A stretch of 64,000 nt of DNA from assembly GCF_000515255.1 (NCBI RefSeq), contig NZ_KI911559.1, positions 2,126,824-2,190,823 of the forward strand. Direction: 5' to 3'. The notes below the pieces were generated by a model. That model saw only the letters and a list, made by a program, of their open reading frames with translations. It was not told where the DNA came from and ran no database searches. Shown piece after piece: positions 17,292-26,133 of the stretch; position 1 is the stretch's first letter; every line of letters starts with the position of its first letter. Source of the DNA: Rhodovibrio salinarum DSM 9154. GTDB lineage: Bacteria > Pseudomonadota > Alphaproteobacteria > Kiloniellales > Rhodovibrionaceae. Position numbers and translations under genes: made by a program.

Positions 17292-18074
17292 TTAGCTGCC
17301 GGCTGCCGACGCGGCGACGGTGAAGCCGTGCTTGCGGAAGATCGCCTGGGCGGTCTGCGATTGGAAGAAGGTGTAGAGCGTATCCACCTCCGGGCCCTGT
17401 GCACCGTCGACGCGGGCGAGCGGATAGTGGATCGGCGGGTGGCTGTCGGCGGGCAGGGTTGCGACCGTTTGCACATCGTCGCTGATCCGGGCGTCGGTTG
17501 CGTAAACGATTCCGGCAGCCGTTTCGCCCCGGCCGACCAGGGCCAGAGCGGCGCGCACGTCGGCTGCGAAGGCCGCGCGCTCACGTACCTTGGTCCACAG
17601 ACCAAGTGTCTGGAGCGATTGCTTGGCGTAAATCCCGGCCGGAACATGGGCCGGGTCCCCAAGCGCCAGGCGCTTGTCGCCGAGTGCCTTGGGCAGATCC
17701 TGGATATCGCTTGGAAAATCGGTGCCTTTCGGCGTCACCAGGACCAGTTGGTTGCTTAGCAGGTCGATCCGGCTATCGGGCACGATGGCGTTGCGCTCTT
17801 CAAGGTAGTCCATCCAGCCTTCGTTGGCGGAGAGATAGAGGTCCGCCGGTGCCCCGCGGGCGATCTGCTTCGCCAGCGTCGAGGATGCGGCGAAGGACGC
17901 CCGGACCGGTGTTTCGGGGTGCGCGTCACGAAACGCCGAGAGTACGGTCTGCACCGCGTTGGTTGTGCTGGCCGCGGCGAACACGGTCAGCGTCGTCCCG
18001 GCCTGAACCGGCCAGGCCAGCAGCAACAGCGCGGCAACCAGACCCCCGCGAAGCCATCTATGTCTCACGTGCAA
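17292..18074 (-). CDS. modA: Periplasmic molybdate-binding protein ModA
   Basis: A 260-residue substrate-binding protein with a signal peptide cut near VQAGT. The opening of the mature protein, LTVFAAASTTNAVQTVL, contains the Ala-Ala-Ser oxyanion loop. SFAASSTLAKQIARGAPADLYLSAN is the second ligand loop (in part), and AAGIVYATDA the third. It delivers molybdate or tungstate to ModBC. A palindromic ModE-type site lies 26 bases upstream of its start, so expression is probably repressed when molybdate is plentiful. Confidence 0.95.
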   Translation of the reverse strand: MHVRHRWLRGGLVAALLLLAWPVQAGTTLTVFAAASTTNAVQTVLSAFRDAHPETPVRASFAASSTLAKQIARGAPADLYLSANEGWMDYLEERNAIVPDSRIDLLSNQLVLVTPKGTDFPSDIQDLPKALGDKRLALGDPAHVPAGIYAKQSLQTLGLWTKVRERAAFAADVRAALALVGRGETAAGIVYATDARISDDVQTVATLPADSHPPIHYPLARVDGAQGPEVDTLYTFFQSQTAQAIFRKHGFTVAASAAGS

Positions 18075-18099
18075 GCCCCCACTCGGAACGAACGACAGG

Positions 18100-18121
18100 G
18101 CTATATTCCGTCATATATAGC
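18100..18121 (-). promoter_or_regulatory. ModE-type operator upstream of modA
   Basis: A perfect inverted repeat, GCTATAT, 8 bases, ATATAGC, centred 36 bases before the modA start. It fits the known ModE/Mo-box pattern of two TATA-rich half sites (CGnTATATA and its complement). A ModE-like regulator is encoded 1.2 kb away at 19281-19643. Confidence 0.75.
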
Positions 18122-18256
18122 GCAAGGTCAAAGCCGGAGGCCTGTCGACGGCTCGTGCCGCCAAAAAAGCTTGAGCAACAACAAAGGTGTTCAGGCATTC
18201 ATTTTATAAACAGCACCTTATAAGGCGCACCCGAGGTTGTGTGTTGCCGCCAAGCG

Positions 18257-18280
18257 AAAACACGATCAGGCAAGCCTGAT
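18257..18280 (-). terminator. Terminator of the phosphodiesterase gene
   Basis: On the minus strand ATCAGGC, two-base loop, GCCTGAT is followed by CGTGTTTT. It lies about 25 bases after the stop of the gene ending at 18304. A separate 10-base palindrome, CCTTATAAGG, is at 18216-18225. Confidence 0.6.
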
Positions 18281-18303
18281 TCATCTTGTCCGTGAACCGC
18301 GTG

Positions 18304-19230
18304 CTAGCGGTCCAGCACGGCGTTCAGACGGTCGGGATAGTTGGTGAACAGGCCGGTGACGCCCCAATCGAGCAATTGGCGCATCGTTGCCTTGTCGTTG
18401 ATCGTATAGACGTGCAGCCCGAGGCCGGCTTCGCGCACCGTTTCGACAAACGCGGCGTCGATCACCTGCCGGTCTTTGTAGGTCAGGTTTGTGCCGAGTC
18501 CCACGGCGTAGTCGTTGATTGCCGCCAGGTCGGCCTCGGTGAGGTTCGCCGGTCCGGGCGTGACGTCGCTCCACTCCTTAAGGGCAGCGCCCTCTTCATA
18601 GCCCTTGGGGTGGTACCAGACGAGCTGTACCAAAGGGATTTCGGGGTTCAGGGCGTGCGCCCTCTCGAGCGCATCCTGACTGAACGACTGGATAACGATC
18701 GCGTTCGCCTCGACCAGGCCATGGCCTTCCGCCCAATTGACCAGCGCCTCGCTCAGGCCAGGGTTGGCGTCCGGCGACTTGATCTCGATGTAGTACTTTT
18801 CGTCCGTCCCGTAGCGCGCGACGATCTGGTCCAGGGTCGGTACCCGCAGCCCTTCGAAAGCGCTGTCTGCCTTGTCCGGATTTTCAGCGTTGAACCAGCT
18901 CCCAGCGTCCAACTGCTGCAGTTCGGACAGCGTGAACTCGCCCAGCTTGCCGGAACCGTCGGTCGTGCGATCGACCTTGGTATCGTGGAACGCCACCAGC
19001 TTGCCGTCGCGGGTGAGTTGGGCGTCCAGTTCCAGATAGTCGGCGTTCAGCGCGCGGGCTTTGTCGAACGCCGGCAGGGTCGCCTCCGGCGCGTGTCCGC
19101 TGGCGCCCCGGTGGGCGATGTTCAGGACTTTGCCCTCCGGCGCCAGCGGATCGGCCTGAGCCATGGGGCCCAACGTCATCACGGCCCCGATAACGGTGAT
19201 GCCCACCAAGTTTGCGGCGAAAGCTCGCAT
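18304..19230 (-). CDS. Secreted glycerophosphodiester phosphodiesterase (GlpQ-like)
   Basis: A 308-residue protein with a signal peptide (about 1-27, ending AQA). The GDPD domain shows the catalytic HRGASGHAPE, ELDAQLTRDGKLVAFHD with metal-binding Glu/Asp and the second catalytic His, and EIKS. It hydrolyses glycerophosphodiesters to glycerol 3-phosphate and an alcohol in the periplasm, salvaging carbon and phosphate. Start ATG 19230 is preceded by AGGAG. A 545-residue open frame reaching 19941 is a shadow, because it would overlap modE and metC. Confidence 0.93.
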   Translation of the reverse strand: MRAFAANLVGITVIGAVMTLGPMAQADPLAPEGKVLNIAHRGASGHAPEATLPAFDKARALNADYLELDAQLTRDGKLVAFHDTKVDRTTDGSGKLGEFTLSELQQLDAGSWFNAENPDKADSAFEGLRVPTLDQIVARYGTDEKYYIEIKSPDANPGLSEALVNWAEGHGLVEANAIVIQSFSQDALERAHALNPEIPLVQLVWYHPKGYEEGAALKEWSDVTPGPANLTEADLAAINDYAVGLGTNLTYKDRQVIDAAFVETVREAGLGLHVYTINDKATMRQLLDWGVTGLFTNYPDRLNAVLDR

Positions 19231-19280
19231 GATCACACTCCTGGTTCCGATATATTGCGCGTGTCGGGGTGGGGCGTGGG

Positions 19281-19643
19281 CTACGCCGAACTCTCCGGCG
19301 ACTCGTCGGCCAGAAGGGCTTGGAACGCGTCCAGGTCGTCGCCGACGGCCGTCCGTGCCTTCTCTTCCATCGCGCGGTAGCGGGCCAGCACGTCCCGTCC
19401 CAGGTCCGTCACCCGCGCGCCGCCGCCGCCCTTGCCGCCGGCGTTCGTCTCGACCAGCGGCGCTTGGAAGCACTTGTTCATCGTGTCGATCAGCAGCCAG
19501 GCGCGGCGGTAGGACATGCCCATTGCCCGCGCGGCCCCGGAGATCGAGCCGGTGCGCGCGACCGCGTCCAGCAGGTCGGCCTTGCCCGGGCCGATCGCAG
19601 TAGCCTCGCCCAGCAGGACCCGCAGGCGTGCGTTGGCCGACAT
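19281..19643 (-). CDS. Short ModE-type transcriptional regulator (DNA-binding domain only)
   Basis: A 120-residue protein equal to the N-terminal winged-helix part of ModE: LLDAVARTGSISGAARAMGMSYRRAWLLIDTMN (helix-turn-helix, quoted partly), then a Gly-rich wing (AGGKGGGGARVTDLGRDVL). The two molybdate-binding Mop domains of E. coli ModE are absent, so how it senses molybdate is unclear. Such solo ModE-like proteins are common in alphaproteobacteria. The likely target is the palindrome before modA. It begins 10 bases after metC ends, in the same orientation, so the two may be co-transcribed. Confidence 0.9.
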   Translation of the reverse strand: MSANARLRVLLGEATAIGPGKADLLDAVARTGSISGAARAMGMSYRRAWLLIDTMNKCFQAPLVETNAGGKGGGGARVTDLGRDVLARYRAMEEKARTAVGDDLDAFQALLADESPESSA

Positions 19644-19652
19644 AACGGTCGC

Positions 19653-20843
19653 TCAGCCGGCCGCGCGGGTCAGGCGGGCGAACCCAGCGTCGAGGTCGGC
19701 GATCAGGTCGTCTGGATCCTCCAGTCCGATGTGCAGACGGATCACGGGGCCTGGCGCCTCCCACGTCGTTGCCGTGCGGTGCGGGTCGCTTGGGATCGCG
19801 AGGCTTTCGAAGCCGCCCCAACTGGCGCCAAGGCCGAACAGGTCGAAATGGTCCAGCATCGCCGCCACGGCTGCTGGCGCGTAGGGCTGGGCGAGCACGA
19901 TCGAGAACAGACCGCTCGCCCCATCGAAGTCGCGCTGCCATAGATGGTGCTGGGGATGCTCGGGCAGGGCGGGGTAGCGAACCTCCGCCACCTCCGGTCG
20001 CTCCTGCAGCCAGGTCGCGACCTTGAGTGCGCTCGCCTGATGGCGTTCCAGGCGGACACCCATGGTCCTGAGTCCGCGCAGACCGAGGTAGACGTCATCC
20101 GGGCCGGCGAAGCCGCCCATGGTGTAGACGGTCTCCCGCAGCCGGTTGGCCCAGGCGTCGCTCGCGGTCACGGCACCCAGCATCGCATCGGCGTGGCCAA
20201 CGATGTACTTGGTGGCGGCCTGCACCGACAGGTCGACCCCGTGCTCGATCGGCCGGAAGAACAGCGGCGTGGCCCAGGTGTTGTCGATGATGGTCGCCAC
20301 GCCGCGCGCCTTCGCCGCGGCGGCGAGAGCCGGCACATCCTGCACCTCGAAGGTCGAGGAGCCGGGCGACTCCAACACGACGGCGACAGTGTTGGCGCGA
20401 ATGCGTGCGTCCAGTCCGGCGCCGTCGATCAGCGGATCGTAGTAGTCGACCTCGACGCCGAAGCTGGTCAGCATCTGGTCGGCGAACTTGCGGGTCGGTG
20501 CATAGACGCTGTCGGCCAGCAACACGTGGTCGCCAGCCTTCGCCACCGTCAGCAGGGCTACCACGACCGCCTGCAGGCCGTTGCCGAGCGCGACCGTGTC
20601 GGCGCCACCCTCCAGCTCGCTCAGTGCGTCCTCCAGCATCTGGTGAGTGGGCGTACCGAAGCGGCCGTAGACCGTTTCGCCCTTCTCGAATCGACGCCGG
20701 CCGCTCGCCTTGAAGGTCGCGGTGTCCGGGGCGATGACGGTGGAGGCGTGGTAGACGGGTGGGTTCACCGCGCCGTCGAAACGGGCTGGGTCGCGGCCGA
20801 GATGTCCCAGACGGGTGTCGCGCTTGAAGCGCTTGTCGCTCAT
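19653..20843 (-). CDS. metC: Cystathionine beta-lyase (PLP, Cys/Met metabolism)
   Basis: A 396-residue fold-type I PLP enzyme. The PLP lysine is in SVQAATKYIVGHADAM, preceded by ATIIDNTWATP (aspartate holding the pyridine nitrogen) and VYGRFGTPT. The SSTFEVQDVP and LGLRGLRTMGVRLERH segments favour beta-lyase, which converts cystathionine to homocysteine, pyruvate and ammonia; a gamma-lyase role cannot be ruled out. ATG 20843 was selected; the frame is open to 20987 but those residues match a structured leader rather than protein. modE follows. Confidence 0.9.
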   Translation of the reverse strand: MSDKRFKRDTRLGHLGRDPARFDGAVNPPVYHASTVIAPDTATFKASGRRRFEKGETVYGRFGTPTHQMLEDALSELEGGADTVALGNGLQAVVVALLTVAKAGDHVLLADSVYAPTRKFADQMLTSFGVEVDYYDPLIDGAGLDARIRANTVAVVLESPGSSTFEVQDVPALAAAAKARGVATIIDNTWATPLFFRPIEHGVDLSVQAATKYIVGHADAMLGAVTASDAWANRLRETVYTMGGFAGPDDVYLGLRGLRTMGVRLERHQASALKVATWLQERPEVAEVRYPALPEHPQHHLWQRDFDGASGLFSIVLAQPYAPAAVAAMLDHFDLFGLGASWGGFESLAIPSDPHRTATTWEAPGPVIRLHIGLEDPDDLIADLDAGFARLTRAAG

Positions 20844-21207
20844 CGTGCGTTCCGGATGTGGTTGTGACTGCCAGATGTTTTCCGGATGCGATCCTTTCAC
20901 GCGGGCGCCTGCGGGCCAAGCCCGCGCATGTGGATTGGCTGGGGGCTGTTTTGCACAGATACGCGCCGGATCGCATGCACGCCTCAAGGTGAATGGCGTT
21001 GATTTCTATTCAACCAGGCGCTGATTTTGTTGCCTTTGTCCCCCTGATCCGACAGTGTTTCACGACCGGTTCGGGGATAGAAACTGGCCTGCATGAGATG
21101 GGCCGCTGCCCCCATCAAGGAACGTAAGCGCCCAGGACGAGGCGCAGGCGTGACTGACCGGTCTACTCAAAAAAGAATACGACAAACGCGAACAGGGAAA
21201 ATCAGGC
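20844..21207. other. Divergent intergenic region between metC and aapJ
   Basis: It contains the metC leader structure (see 20886-20976) and, on the plus side, about 200 bases that should hold the aapJ promoter. I see no gene and cannot point to a clear -35/-10 pair. Confidence 0.4.
20886..20976 (-). promoter_or_regulatory. Structured 5' leader of metC
   Basis: On the minus strand a 9-base element, ATGCGATCC, is exactly complementary to GGATCGCAT 73 bases later, enclosing a perfect hairpin GCGGGC-TTG-GCCCGC (20911-20925). The second element lies 43 bases before the metC start. It may be a methionine- or SAM-responsive RNA, but I could not match it to the SAM-II or SAM/SAH consensus. Confidence 0.35.
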
Positions 21208-22245
21208 ATGAGAAATTTCAAGCTGTTGGCAGCCGCTGCTGTCACGGCCGCCGGTGTCGCCGGCGTTGCAGCCGCCCCCACCGCGCAGGCCGGTGAGGTG
21301 ATGGATTCGGTGATGGAGAACGGCACGCTGCGCTGCGGCGTGAACACCGGTCTGGCCGGCTTCTCGATCGCCGACGACCAGGGCAACTGGACCGGCCTCG
21401 ACGTTGAGTACTGCCGCGCCGTGGCGGCTGCCGTGCTCGGCGATCCGGAGGCCGTGCAGTTCGTCGAGCTGTCCGCGCAGCAGCGCTTTACGGCACTGCA
21501 GGCGGGCGAGATCGACATCCTGTCCCGCAACACCACCTGGACGCTGACCCGTGATGTCTCGCTCGGCATCCACTTCGCCGGCGTGACCTTCTACGACGGT
21601 CAGGGCTTCATGGTGCCCGCCGACCTCGGCGTGGACAGCGCAAAGGACCTGTCGGGTGCCAGCGTCTGCGTACAGTCCGGCACCACCACCGAGCTCAACC
21701 TGGCCGACTATTTCCGGGCTCAGGGCATGGACTTCGAGCCGGTTGTCTTCGAGGGCTTCGAGGAGTCCCTGAGCGCCTTCTTCGCTGGCCGCTGTCAGGT
21801 CTACACCACCGACAAGTCCGGGCTTGCGGCGATCAAGTCGGTCGATGCGCCGGATCCGGACGCTTACAAGATCCTGCCCGAAACGATCTCCAAGGAGCCG
21901 CTGGGCCCGAGCGTGGCGCGCGGTGACGACGAGTGGTTCGCGGTCGCGAAGTGGGTCCTGTTCGCGCTGATCCAGGCCGAGGAGTCCGGCGTCAACAGCG
22001 AGAACGTCGACGAGATGATGGACAGCGACAATCCGACGATTAAGCGTATGCTTGGCCAGTCGGGCGACATGGGCGAGAAGTTGGGCCTGGATCCCAAGTG
22101 GGCCTATCGCGCCATCAAGATGGTCGGCAATTACGGTGAGATCTACGCCCGCAACGTCGGTCCGGAGACCCCGCTCGGCTTGGAGCGCGGCGTCAACGAT
22201 CTGTGGACCGAAGGCGGCCTGATGTACGCCCCGCCGATCCGTTAA
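21208..22245 (+). CDS. aapJ: General L-amino-acid ABC transporter substrate-binding protein AapJ
   Basis: A 345-residue periplasmic protein with signal peptide (MRNFKLLAAAAV..., cut after AQA). LRCGVNTGLAGFSIADDQGNW and GLDVEYCRAVAAAVLGD mark the AapJ/BztA class, followed by LSRNTTWTLTRD in the ligand cleft and VCVQSGTTTELNLADYF. It captures a broad range of L-amino acids (Glu, Asp, Gln, others) and is the first gene of the aapJQMP operon. A conserved cysteine pair distinguishes this group from generic polar amino-acid binders. Confidence 0.96.
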   Translation: MRNFKLLAAAAVTAAGVAGVAAAPTAQAGEVMDSVMENGTLRCGVNTGLAGFSIADDQGNWTGLDVEYCRAVAAAVLGDPEAVQFVELSAQQRFTALQAGEIDILSRNTTWTLTRDVSLGIHFAGVTFYDGQGFMVPADLGVDSAKDLSGASVCVQSGTTTELNLADYFRAQGMDFEPVVFEGFEESLSAFFAGRCQVYTTDKSGLAAIKSVDAPDPDAYKILPETISKEPLGPSVARGDDEWFAVAKWVLFALIQAEESGVNSENVDEMMDSDNPTIKRMLGQSGDMGEKLGLDPKWAYRAIKMVGNYGEIYARNVGPETPLGLERGVNDLWTEGGLMYAPPIR

Positions 22246-22424
22246 CGCCTGCCAACGGGACCGCTGGCTTCGGCCGCTCCCTTCCGTGTGCCGTTCCGCC
22301 GTGCGCAGCCGGGTCTGCGTGGGGCGGGGCGTGGCGCGGTCCTGCGGCCGGCCGGCGGTTTCGGGTGCTGGCCTAACGCTCCCGTATTCCGGCTATATTT
22401 TTGATACGAAGGTCAACGATCGCT

Positions 22425-23633
22425 ATGACCGATCAGGCTGACCGACGTGCCGGCGCGCAGTCTCAGGCTTCGCCGCAGGCGACGCCTGTGTGGCGTGACC
22501 CGCGTACCCGCGCGATCATCTGGCAGGTGCTCGTCTTGGGCGGGGTCATCGCGCTCGGCGTCTATCTCGTCCACAATACGCTCGCCAACCTCGAGGCCCG
22601 CTCGATCCGTACCGGCTTTGGCTTTATGGATCATGAGGCCGGCTTCGCGATCGGCGAGAGCCCCCTGGTCGATTACACAGCCGCGGATTCCTATGGCAAG
22701 GCGTTCGTTGTCGGGCTGTTGAACACGCTGCGGGTCTCGCTCATCGGGATCGTTCTGGCGACCATCATCGGCGTGATCATGGGGGTCGCGCGGCTGTCGT
22801 CGAACTGGCTGGTGGCCAAGTTGGCCTCGGTCTACGTCGAGGTTATGCGCAATATACCGGTGCTTTTGCAGCTTTTCTTCTGGTACGGCGCGATTTCCTA
22901 CCTGCTCCCGGCCGTACGCCAGGCGTTACAGCTCATGCCGGGTGTCTTTCTGTCGAAGTCCGGGCTGCGGTTCGCCGTGCCGGTCGCCGATCCGGTGCAC
23001 CCCTGGATGGGGTTGGCATTCCTCGCCGCGATCGGCGGGTGCGTCCTGTATTACCGCTGGTCGAAGCGGCGCCAGGCGCAGACCGGCGTGGAGCCGCGTC
23101 TGGGCTTGCCGCTGGCCGGCTTCCTGATCGGCTTGCCGGCGCTTGTCTGGCTGATCGGTGGCGCGCCGACGGCGATGGATGTGCCGGAGCTAACGACCTT
23201 CCGCTACCAGGGCGGCACTAGCGTATCGCCGGAGTTTCTGGCGTTGCTTCTGGGGCTGACCTTCTACACCGCCGGGTTCCTGGCGGAGATCGTCCGCGCT
23301 GGCATCCTCGCCGTTCCCCACGGGCAAACCGAAGCGGCGAGCGCGCTTGGCCTGCGGCGCAGACAGGTGCTGCGCCTCGTGCTGTTGCCGCAGGCGCTCA
23401 GGATTATCGTGCCGCCGACCACCAACCAGTATCTGAACCTGACCAAGAACTCCTCGCTGGCGGTCGCGATCGGCTATCCGGATCTGGTGTCGGTCGCCAA
23501 CACCTCATTGAACCAGACCGGGCAGGCGATCGAGTGCATCTCGATCATGATGGCCTGCTACCTGACGATCTCGCTCACCATCAGTTTCTTCATGAACTGG
23601 TACAACAAGCGCATCGCGCTGGTGGAGCGGTAA
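22425..23633 (+). CDS. aapQ: General L-amino-acid ABC transporter permease AapQ
   Basis: A 402-residue inner-membrane permease with about eight spans. The C-terminal EAA region reads GQTEAASALGLRRRQVLRLVLLPQALR, followed by PPTTNQYLNLTKNSSLA, as in AapQ/BztB. It partners with AapM to form the channel for AapJ-bound amino acids. I used ATG 22425; an upstream TTG at 22401 is in frame. A 179-base gap after aapJ, GC-rich with inverted repeats, may hold a partial terminator that lowers permease expression relative to the binding protein, as is usual. aapM starts 5 bases after its stop. Confidence 0.95.
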   Translation: MTDQADRRAGAQSQASPQATPVWRDPRTRAIIWQVLVLGGVIALGVYLVHNTLANLEARSIRTGFGFMDHEAGFAIGESPLVDYTAADSYGKAFVVGLLNTLRVSLIGIVLATIIGVIMGVARLSSNWLVAKLASVYVEVMRNIPVLLQLFFWYGAISYLLPAVRQALQLMPGVFLSKSGLRFAVPVADPVHPWMGLAFLAAIGGCVLYYRWSKRRQAQTGVEPRLGLPLAGFLIGLPALVWLIGGAPTAMDVPELTTFRYQGGTSVSPEFLALLLGLTFYTAGFLAEIVRAGILAVPHGQTEAASALGLRRRQVLRLVLLPQALRIIVPPTTNQYLNLTKNSSLAVAIGYPDLVSVANTSLNQTGQAIECISIMMACYLTISLTISFFMNWYNKRIALVER

Positions 23634-23637
23634 GGCC

Positions 23638-24771
23638 ATGAACATGTCCGATACCGGTACCCCCGGCCATCAGCAAGGCAGCCGATCCCCGCAGCGCAAG
23701 CCGCCTGCAACCAGCGTGGGTGTGCTGGGATGGCTGCATGCGAACCTGTTCAACGGCTGGTTCAACACGCTGCTGACCGTGCTATCCCTTTACCTTCTAT
23801 GGACGGTCGTACCGCCGCTGTTCGACTGGCTGTTTTTCGACGCGATCTGGGCCAACGTGCCGGCCGAGGTCTGCCGTGAGAGCCGCGGCAGCGGCGCCTG
23901 CTGGGCCTTCATCCGCGATAGGTATCGGCTGATCCTGTTCGGCACCTATCCGTTCGAAGAGCAGTGGCGCCCGTTGGTCGGGGTAATCGTACTGCTGGCG
24001 GTGATCGCGTTCAGCTGTTTCCGCCGCTTCTGGCGACCCTGGCTGGCGTTGGTCTGGCTGGGGGCGCTGCTGGTCTATCTGATGCTGTTGGGCGGCGGCG
24101 TGTTCGGGCTGAGTTCGGTCCGCACGGACCTGTGGGGCGGTCTGCCGCTGACCCTGCTGCTGGCGGTGGTCGGCATCGTGGTCGCCTTCCCGCTGTCGCT
24201 GCTGCTGGCGCTCGGCCGGCGGGCGGAGCACATGCCGATCGTCAAGGCGATCTGCGTCGGCTACATCGAGCTGATCCGTGGCGTGCCGCTGATCAGTTTG
24301 CTGTTCATGGCATCTTTTATGCTGCCGCTGTTCATGCCCACCGGGGTAACCATCGACGCGCTGATCCGCGCCCAGGTCGCGATCATCGTGTTCGTCAGCT
24401 CCTACCTCTCGGAGGTCATTCGCGGCGGGTTGCAGGCCCTGCCGCGCGGCCAGTACGAGGCGGCGCAGGCGATGGGCCTGACCTACTGGCAGATGCAGCG
24501 CAAGATCATCCTGCCGCAGGCGATCAAGATCTCGATCCCGCCGATCGTGAACACCTATCTAGGCATGTTTAAGGACACCTCGCTGGTCGCGATCGTGTCC
24601 CTGACCGATCTGTTGCTTGCGACCCGGCAATCATTCGCTGACCCGGAATGGCGGCCCTTCTTCGTTGAGGGCTACGTCTTCATCGCCTGCATCTACTGGA
24701 GCTTCTGCTTCTTTATGTCGAAGTATTCGCAATACCTCGAGCGCGCGCTCTCTACCGACCATACGCGCTAA
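23638..24771 (+). CDS. aapM: General L-amino-acid ABC transporter permease AapM
   Basis: A 377-residue inner-membrane permease. It has several N-terminal spans, a periplasmic loop containing two cysteines ([13 protein letters not shown]), and a C-terminal transport module with the EAA loop [25 protein letters not shown] and [17 protein letters not shown]. It matches AapM/BztC. It starts 5 bases after aapQ and is followed by aapP 29 bases downstream. Confidence 0.95.
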   Translation: MNMSDTGTPGHQQGSRSPQRKPPATSVGVLGWLHANLFNGWFNTLLTVLSLYLLWTVVPPLFDWLFFDAIWANVPAEVCRESRGSGACWAFIRDRYRLILFGTYPFEEQWRPLVGVIVLLAVIAFSCFRRFWRPWLALVWLGALLVYLMLLGGGVFGLSSVRTDLWGGLPLTLLLAVVGIVVAFPLSLLLALGRRAEHMPIVKAICVGYIELIRGVPLISLLFMASFMLPLFMPTGVTIDALIRAQVAIIVFVSSYLSEVIRGGLQALPRGQYEAAQAMGLTYWQMQRKIILPQAIKISIPPIVNTYLGMFKDTSLVAIVSLTDLLLATRQSFADPEWRPFFVEGYVFIACIYWSFCFFMSKYSQYLERALSTDHTR

Positions 24772-24799
24772 GCCGCCACGCGATCAGGAATACCACACC

Positions 24800-25609
24800 A
24801 TGAGCGACACCCACGGCGTTACCGCTGACGAGAAGAACCGCGAAGCCGCCCGGCGCATGCCGGCCCCGGAGAATGACGCGATCATCGAGATGCAGGACGT
24901 GAATAAGTGGTTCGGCCAGTTCCACGTCCTTAAGGACATCAACCTGGCGGTCAACCGCAAGGAACGGATCGTCGTCTGCGGCCCATCCGGCTCGGGGAAG
25001 TCGACCCTGATCCGCTGCGTCAACCGGCTGGAAGAGCACCAGGCCGGCAAGATCATCGTCGACGGAGTCGAGCTTACCAACGACATCAAGAAGATCGAGC
25101 AGATCCGCCGCGAGGTCGGCATGGTGTTTCAGCACTTCAACCTGTTTCCGCATCTGAGCGTGTTGGAGAATCTCACCCTCGGTCCGATCTGGGTGAAGAA
25201 GGAGCCGAAGGCCGACGCCGAGGCGACCGCGATGCGGTATCTGGAGCGGGTGAAGATTCCGGAGCAGGCGCACAAATACCCGGGCCAACTCTCCGGCGGC
25301 CAGCAGCAGCGTGTCGCGATCGCGCGCTCCCTGTGCATGAACCCGAAGGTCATGCTGTTCGACGAGCCGACCAGTGCACTCGATCCCGAGATGATCAAGG
25401 AAGTGCTCGACGTCATGATCGAACTGGCGGAGACCGGTATGACCATGGTCGTGGTTACCCACGAGATGGGCTTCGCGCGTACGGTCGCCGACCGCGTGAT
25501 CTTCATGGACGAGGGCGAGGTGATCGAGCAGAACCCGCCCGAGGAGTTCTTCCACAACCCGCAATCGGAGCGGACGAAGTCCTTCCTGAGCCAGATTCTG
25601 AAGCACTAG
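24800..25609 (+). CDS. aapP: General L-amino-acid ABC transporter ATP-binding protein AapP
   Basis: A 269-residue ATPase. Walker [11 protein letters not shown]-loop [10 protein letters not shown], signature [13 protein letters not shown], Walker [15 protein letters not shown] and switch VTHEMGFA are all intact, and the match to polar amino-acid ATPases of the GlnQ/AapP type is strong. It energises AapQM. ATG 24800 begins a short polar tail before [13 protein letters not shown]; the frame is open to 24617 in the end of aapM, which is a shadow. Confidence 0.96.
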   Translation: MSDTHGVTADEKNREAARRMPAPENDAIIEMQDVNKWFGQFHVLKDINLAVNRKERIVVCGPSGSGKSTLIRCVNRLEEHQAGKIIVDGVELTNDIKKIEQIRREVGMVFQHFNLFPHLSVLENLTLGPIWVKKEPKADAEATAMRYLERVKIPEQAHKYPGQLSGGQQQRVAIARSLCMNPKVMLFDEPTSALDPEMIKEVLDVMIELAETGMTMVVVTHEMGFARTVADRVIFMDEGEVIEQNPPEEFFHNPQSERTKSFLSQILKH

Positions 25610-26133
25610 GACGGGTGCGATAAGCGGGCGCGTGCCGATGCCCACTTTCGATAGGGCCTTCGAAGCCGATTAGCTGACTAAGTAAGTCTGCCCTGCGAGC
25701 AAAGCGGACGGTCGAGCTTGCTGGCAAGGTCGTGGTGTCTGGGCGCGGCCTCTTGTCCTGTTACCTCGATGCCTAGACGCTTTAAGTGCTGAGAACATCC
25801 GGTGATCGACGCCGGCAAGCTGAATTCGTCTGTTCCCCATTGGTGTATCGCGAGCGATGCGCGTGACCCGCGAAGAGGCTCCTATTGCTCGCGCTAAACG
25901 ATAAATAAATTGTACCGAGAAGAAATAAATTTTATCACATGATAAGTGTATTATGCCGGATGTTCAGCTGTAGTATAGCCCTATGTATATTTTCGACATG
26001 AATTATTTGGCAATTTATGTTTTTTTTACTCCTAAGGTGTGAAAATCAAATTTGGAAATAGGGGGTCGAACAGCTTTTTTGCCTGATCCTGGAAGTGAAA
26101 TATGAATATGTAGGTTGGTGGAAACTAAACGTT
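25610..26133. other. Intergenic region with AT-rich promoter zone before the chemoreceptor
   Basis: The first 280 bases have normal GC and no gene. From about 25890 the DNA becomes strikingly AT-rich up to the chemoreceptor start. A perfect palindrome, TTATCA-CA-TGATAA, lies at 25932-25945. The AT-rich block is the probable promoter and leader of the chemoreceptor gene, and its composition differs from the rest of the window outside the islet. Confidence 0.45.
25932..25945. promoter_or_regulatory. Palindromic candidate operator
   Basis: TTATCA, two bases, TGATAA in the AT-rich upstream zone of the chemoreceptor gene. No cognate regulator is nearby, so the role is a guess. Confidence 0.3.

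Noticed and set aside
18304-19941. 545-codon frame including the phosphodiesterase
   Set aside because: Its first 237 codons overlap modE and metC on the same strand; the real start with signal peptide and ribosome site is at 19230.
20844-20987. SAM-II riboswitch before metC
   Set aside because: The leader has complementary segments, but I cannot match the SAM-II pseudoknot consensus; listed only as an unclassified structured leader.
24617-24799. Upstream extension of aapP
   Set aside because: It lies in the end of aapM and the residues are not those of an ATPase N-terminus.
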